Shown here: in pieces, positions 60,822 through 64,000 of the stretch
Numbering within the stretch: position 1 is the stretch's first letter
How the letters are laid out: every line of letters begins with the position of its first letter
Assembly (NCBI RefSeq): GCF_017357225.1
Contig: NZ_CP071604.1
Location: 3,813,501-3,877,500, forward strand
DNA: 64,000 nucleotides
DNA from: Rhizobium binae
GTDB lineage: Bacteria > Pseudomonadota > Alphaproteobacteria > Rhizobiales > Rhizobiaceae
Reading direction: 5' to 3'
Notes under the pieces: model-generated
What the model was told of the DNA's origin: nothing
The model's input: only the letters and a program-made list of their open reading frames with translations
Database searches by the model: none
Program-made: the position numbers and the translations under genes

Positions 60822-61316
60822 ATGAACTTATCCGCGCTTGCCGCTGCCGCATTTTTTTCCGCCGCCCTTGCTCTGCCGGCCACCGCCGCGCCGGCCTCCC
60901 CCGCCGAAACTTTTCCCGGCGCAGCCGGCGTCATTACCCTATCCGGCAAATGCGCCAAGCTCGTCGTCGCCAAGTTGGACGCCACCAAGGGCTGCAAGGA
61001 CGAGCTGGCCAGCGTTACGCTGGCCAATGGCTCGGTGACGTTCATCTTCACGTCGGACGGCAAGGCGCTCGGCTTCCAGGGCGACGGCGCCGGGATCAAG
61101 CCCGCCTCCAATGGCAATGCCCGTCTGCCTCTCAGCCTCGTCACCACGGGCGTCGGCAACAAGATGACCGGTCAGGTCAAGGTCGCCGGCTTCTGCACCT
61201 TCGGCAATCCTTACGCCGGCAAGCCGATCGCGATCGAATGCACGGCCGAAAGCAAGGATTCCTCCTTCACCGGCAGCTTCCGCACTGGCGGCAAACTGGT
61301 GAAAAAGGGCAAGTAG
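60822..61316 (+). CDS. Hypothetical secreted protein
   Basis: 164 residues from ATG 60822. Signal peptide (LSALAAAAFFSAALALPATA, cleavage near ATAAP). The mature part has paired cysteines (GKCAKLVV with ATKGCKDEL; AGFCTFGN with IAIECTAE) consistent with two disulfides, and a beta-rich pattern. Family not recognised. It ends 6 bp from the convergent SNase-like gene. Confidence 0.8.
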   Translation: MNLSALAAAAFFSAALALPATAAPASPAETFPGAAGVITLSGKCAKLVVAKLDATKGCKDELASVTLANGSVTFIFTSDGKALGFQGDGAGIKPASNGNARLPLSLVTTGVGNKMTGQVKVAGFCTFGNPYAGKPIAIECTAESKDSSFTGSFRTGGKLVKKGK

Positions 61317-61322
61317 CGAATA

Positions 61323-62039
61323 TCAGGCGCACCAGGCGCCGCCCGCTCCTGGCTTGCGCGCTAGCCCCTCGTTGATCAGCTGCGCTCCGAACGAGCGCCC
61401 ATCACGCGAAACGACACGAGGGGCGCCGGAAGTATCGGTCTTGCCCGCCGCATTCATGGTGAAGGGCCCGGCGTTCAGAAGTGTCAGCAGGCGCGACTTG
61501 GCGGCAAAGGCGATCCTCCGCTCGTCATCGCAGCGCGCCCGGTCGACGATCGGACTTGCCATATCGGCGATGACGATCTTCTCGCCCTTGTACCAGAAGA
61601 CGCCGCCGTCGCCGACACAGTTGATGTGCGCGCCTTGGCCGCAATAGCCGAAGGCAGCCGTTCCCGTTTCCGCAGCCCCGGGAGAGATCGCGGCCGGAAC
61701 CGCCTTGACCGGCTGGACGGCCGGCGTCGGGACGGCGGCCGGCGGTAGCGGCTGCGCGGTAACCGGTCCAGCTTTCGGCGTCGGCGCGGCAAGCGCCACC
61801 TGCTTCGGCGGAACATCCCTTCTGGCAACAGGCCTCGGCTCCGCCGTTTCCCGAGTGGCCGTCGCCGATCGGCTCGCAAGCAGTGTCTGAATGCTCTTCC
61901 AATGGTCGTGAGCTACAATGCCGCCGATCGCGGCAATACCGATCACCGCCCAGGGCAGCAATCCGCCGCCGCTGCTGCGCGCTTTGCTCTTTCCTCTCGC
62001 CGGCGCCTTGCGGCGGCCGCGTGTCGCTGTCTTGGCCAT
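61323..62039 (-). CDS. Membrane-anchored degenerate thermonuclease-like protein
   Basis: 238 residues from ATG 62039. Basic cytoplasmic N-terminus, one membrane helix (LLPWAVIGIAAIGGIVAHD), a long Ala/Pro linker, then a domain resembling staphylococcal nuclease: CVGDGGVFWYKGEKIVIADM, IVDRARCDDERRIAFAAKSR, and a C-terminal GRSFGAQLINEGLARKPG. The D-G-D-T calcium-site motif is replaced by GDGGVF, so nuclease activity is doubtful. Confidence 0.72.
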   Translation of the reverse strand: MAKTATRGRRKAPARGKSKARSSGGGLLPWAVIGIAAIGGIVAHDHWKSIQTLLASRSATATRETAEPRPVARRDVPPKQVALAAPTPKAGPVTAQPLPPAAVPTPAVQPVKAVPAAISPGAAETGTAAFGYCGQGAHINCVGDGGVFWYKGEKIVIADMASPIVDRARCDDERRIAFAAKSRLLTLLNAGPFTMNAAGKTDTSGAPRVVSRDGRSFGAQLINEGLARKPGAGGAWCA

Positions 62040-62298
62040 CTGTCCGATTCCCGTGAGGCCGGGATTATCGCCGCCCAATCCTTTCCGAAAGGTTGGCACG
62101 GCGATCGATGATGCTTGCGTGGCCGATCTTTCCAAGGATGGAATCGACACGCCGGGCGTCGTGCGGCAGGGTCTGCGCGGAAGCCGCAATCGCCACGAAG
62201 GAAAAAGCCAAACGAATTCTGAAGCCATAAATTAGCCAGCGAAGGAATAGCGGCGCGAAGCGTGCCGATCGGATTGAAACACCGACAGAAAGAAAAAC

Positions 62299-62319
62299 GC
62301 CCGGCACGATGCCGGGCGC
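62299..62319 (-). terminator. Terminator of the small gene at 62345
   Basis: CGCCCGGC (62299-62306) pairs with GCCGGGCG (62312-62319); on the minus strand TTTTTCTTT follows. Confidence 0.8.
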
Positions 62320-62344
62320 CGTCTCGGCATGATGGGTCTACCGC

Positions 62345-62524
62345 TCATTCGGCGCGTACGGCCGAAGGATCGCTTTTCCCGACCAATGCTGAGCCTTGAA
62401 TGGACGAAGCAGTTGACGTTTGACGTTTGCCGATATCGATGCGCTCATCCACCGCCTCGCGTATAGCCTGCCATTCGTTTTCATGCCGGATGGCGATGTC
62501 GCGGGGCACAAAGTTGATCTTCAT
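62345..62524 (-). CDS. Small hypothetical protein, 59 residues
   Basis: Start ATG at 62524 with GAGGAAC just upstream, stop TGA at 62345-62347, and a terminator 26 bases later. Translation starts MKINFVPRDIAIRHENEWQA, continues IREAVDERIDIGKRQTSTAS and ends in DPSAVRAE. Charged, helical N-terminal half. No family recognised. The ribosome site and terminator support a real gene. Confidence 0.65.
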   Translation of the reverse strand: MKINFVPRDIAIRHENEWQAIREAVDERIDIGKRQTSTASSIQGSALVGKSDPSAVRAE

Positions 62525-62586
62525 GTGTTCCTCATCGTGTTTTAGACATCTGCTGGCGGGCGTTAAAGGGGCCGCCGGAATAGCCG

Positions 62587-62817
62587 TTATTTCTTTGTGT
62601 CCGCGTGACCCTTCAGATCAGGGCCACCTCTGGAAAGATCAGCGCCTGAAACATGCGCCGGCACGTGGATGTCATGAATGACGCCGGGGGTCAGCGTCAG
62701 GTCGACATGATGCGGCGGCAGCACCTGCGCCTTCTGCATGCGGTTCGGCTTCGCCCGCTTCATGCGGTCGGACGCCTCCGTGCGTCTGTCGGGAACATGG
62801 GTCGAAGTGTGCATCAT
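62587..62817 (-). CDS. Small hypothetical protein, 76 residues
   Basis: Start ATG at 62817 (MMHTSTHVPDRRTEASDRMK) preceded by AAGGAGG at ideal spacing; the frame upstream to 62841 is not used. His- and Arg-rich (VLPPHHVDLTLTPGVIHDIH, VPAHVSGADLSRGGPDLKGH), no membrane segment. Unknown family. It lies 62 bp upstream of the gene at 62524 on the same strand; the two may be co-transcribed. Confidence 0.6.
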   Translation of the reverse strand: MMHTSTHVPDRRTEASDRMKRAKPNRMQKAQVLPPHHVDLTLTPGVIHDIHVPAHVSGADLSRGGPDLKGHADTKK

Positions 62818-62841
62818 CGGCCTCCTTTTCAGCTCAACCAA

Positions 62842-63163
62842 GGTCTAACGAACGAGCGCCGGGATGGTTCCCAAAAAATCGGCCGATCTCCTTGCGACGA
62901 CGGCCTTGACTGTGCCGGGAAGTTGATTACCTAGAGCCTGTCCGCGGCCTTCCAGACATCGGCTGCGGGCGACATTTGGTGCCGGGCCCCTCTGGCGAGA
63001 GTTTTTACGGCGCTCTCGTGATGTCGGTACCGCCTGCAGCTTAGCCGGCGGATTTTTCATCGATGAAAATGCTCACCATGCCTTGCCAGCATGCCCGTTG
63101 TGGCATGCCGCGTTTTTCGCTCTCCAGCCTCTCGAAAAAGATTTGCGGCCGTGAGGTGCGGCC
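62842..63163. other. 322-bp region upstream of the DUF475 gene
   Basis: No credible gene. It should hold the promoters of the DUF475 gene (plus) and the small gene at 62817 (minus). A TTGACT box lies near 62907. Nothing else recognised. Confidence 0.5.
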
Positions 63164-64000
63164 ATGAATCAAACTGCAACTCCTAAATCCTCGCTCGGCT
63201 ATTTCCGCTGGGCTTTCATCGTCACCGCGCTCGGCCTTATTCTCGGCGCCGTGCTCGGCTGGCAGACGACCGGCACCATCGGTGGCATGGCGACGGTCTT
63301 CTTCATCTGCACCGTGCTTGCGGTGCTCGAGATCTCGCTCTCCTTCGACAATGCCATCGTCAATGCCAACAAGCTGAAGGAGATGACGCCGCTCTGGCAG
63401 AAACGCTTCCTCACCTGGGGCATCATCATTGCCGTCTTCGGCATGCGCATCGTCTTTCCGCTGGCGATCGTCGCGATCGCGGCGCGGATCGGCCCCTGGG
63501 ACGCGCTGATGCTGGCTGCCCGCGAACCCGAAGAATATGCCCGCATCATGAACGATGCGCATCTGCCGATCGCCGCCTTCGGCGGCACCTTCCTGATGAT
63601 GGTCGGCCTCAGCTATTTCTTCGACCACGAGAAGACAATCCATTGGCTTCGCGGCCTGGAAAAGGTGATGGCGCGCTCGGCGACCATCAGGGGCATCGAG
63701 ATCGCCTTCGTGCTGGCGCTGATGCTTGTTTTCTCCTGGCTGATCGGCGGCGAGGAAGCCAGCATCTTCGTCCATTGCGCCATCTACGGCCTGCTCACCT
63801 TCCTGGCGGTCGAGGTCGTCGGCGAGCTGCTCGACGCTTCGCAGCAGGCGATGAGCGCGGCCGCCAAAGGCGGCCTCGGCGCCTTCATCTATCTGGAGGT
63901 GCTGGATGCCAGCTTCTCCTTCGACGGCGTCATCGGCGCCTTCGCCTTGACGCAGAATCTCTTCGTCATCGCGATCGGCCTCGGCATCGGCGCCATGTAC
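63164..64000 (+). CDS. DUF475/TerC-like integral membrane protein, 3' end outside window
   Basis: Open from ATG 63164 to the window end (279 codons). About eight hydrophobic segments (FIVTALGLILGAVLGWQ, WGIIIAVFGMRIVFPLAIV, EIAFVLALMLVFSWLIG, IGLGIGAMY). The DUF475/TerC signature LEISLSFDNAIVNANKLKEM is present, and a second similar block VLDASFSFDGVIGAFALTQN sits in the other half. TerC-like proteins handle metal ions (manganese is documented for some); the role of the rhizobial DUF475 member is unknown. Confidence 0.9.
   Translation, partial: MNQTATPKSSLGYFRWAFIVTALGLILGAVLGWQTTGTIGGMATVFFICTVLAVLEISLSFDNAIVNANKLKEMTPLWQKRFLTWGIIIAVFGMRIVFPLAIVAIAARIGPWDALMLAAREPEEYARIMNDAHLPIAAFGGTFLMMVGLSYFFDHEKTIHWLRGLEKVMARSATIRGIEIAFVLALMLVFSWLIGGEEASIFVHCAIYGLLTFLAVEVVGELLDASQQAMSAAAKGGLGAFIYLEVLDASFSFDGVIGAFALTQNLFVIAIGLGIGAMY

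Noticed and set aside
62065..62307. 80-residue minus-strand frame with a hydrophobic start
   Set aside because: It begins inside the terminator of the 62345 gene and has no ribosome site.

Overview
The window is about 64 kb of high-GC chromosome from an alphaproteobacterium of the order Hyphomicrobiales. It is most likely a Rhizobium of the etli/leguminosarum group. This rests on a homospermidine synthase, CpdR, GapR, rhizobial intergenic palindromes (RIME-like, 26704-26834), a mmgR/alpha-r8-type small RNA, a candidate ROSE RNA thermometer before an Hsp20 gene, and a cysteine-free L36. Species assignment is inference. Most of the window is ordinary core genome. I found no prophage, CRISPR array, toxin-antitoxin pair, conjugation gene or recognisable defence system. 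The only clear mobile element is one IS1182-like insertion sequence.

Layout. 1-5 kb: end of a chemotaxis-receptor-like protein, a Sel1-repeat protein with a ThiE-like protein, a TauE/SafE permease and an ArsR regulator. 5-8 kb: two divergent DUF465 (YdcH-like) genes, purE-purK with a clear terminator, rpmJ and a TPR protein. 8-17 kb: accessory metabolism, comprising an alpha/beta hydrolase, an SDR/XRE divergent pair, gamma-glutamyltranspeptidase, a threonine dehydratase-like enzyme, a LysR-controlled tautomerase-cupin-DUF4865 operon and a LysE-type exporter. 17-23 kb: DUF1036-pyk, N-formylglutamate amidohydrolase, DUF1244, gapR and a DUF882 protein. 23-30.6 kb: a sigma-54 response regulator, M3 oligopeptidase, pabB-pabC-YciI and homospermidine synthase.

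30.6-32.2 kb: the insertion sequence sits in the hss terminator and has duplicated the whole 24-bp hairpin. 32-45 kb: an Omp10-like lipoprotein, a broken small membrane-protein gene, a 5'-nucleotidase with a LysM tail, ferrochelatase, an SPFH/NfeD pair, kdsD, an outer-membrane barrel, galU, a lytic transglycosylase, a degenerate SGNH protein and an unknown protein. 45-52 kb: gltB and gltD, with strong hairpins between and after them. 52-64 kb: threonine aldolase, a LysR regulator with a likely 3' frameshift next to a bile-acid-symporter-family protein, hsp20 with a candidate RpoH promoter and thermometer, a lysophospholipase-like hydrolase, hisN, the small RNA, hutG-like amidohydrolase, cpdR, tRNA-Val(GAC), several small or unknown genes and the start of a DUF475/TerC-like membrane protein.

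The observations most worth following are the insertion sequence that duplicated an intrinsic terminator, the hsp20 leader, the small RNA between hisN and hutG, two proteins that look like enzymes lacking their catalytic residues (the SGNH protein at 43131 and the SDR at 9561), the near-identical convergent terminators between gapR and the DUF882 gene, and two small genes at 62.3-62.8 kb with strong ribosome binding sites.
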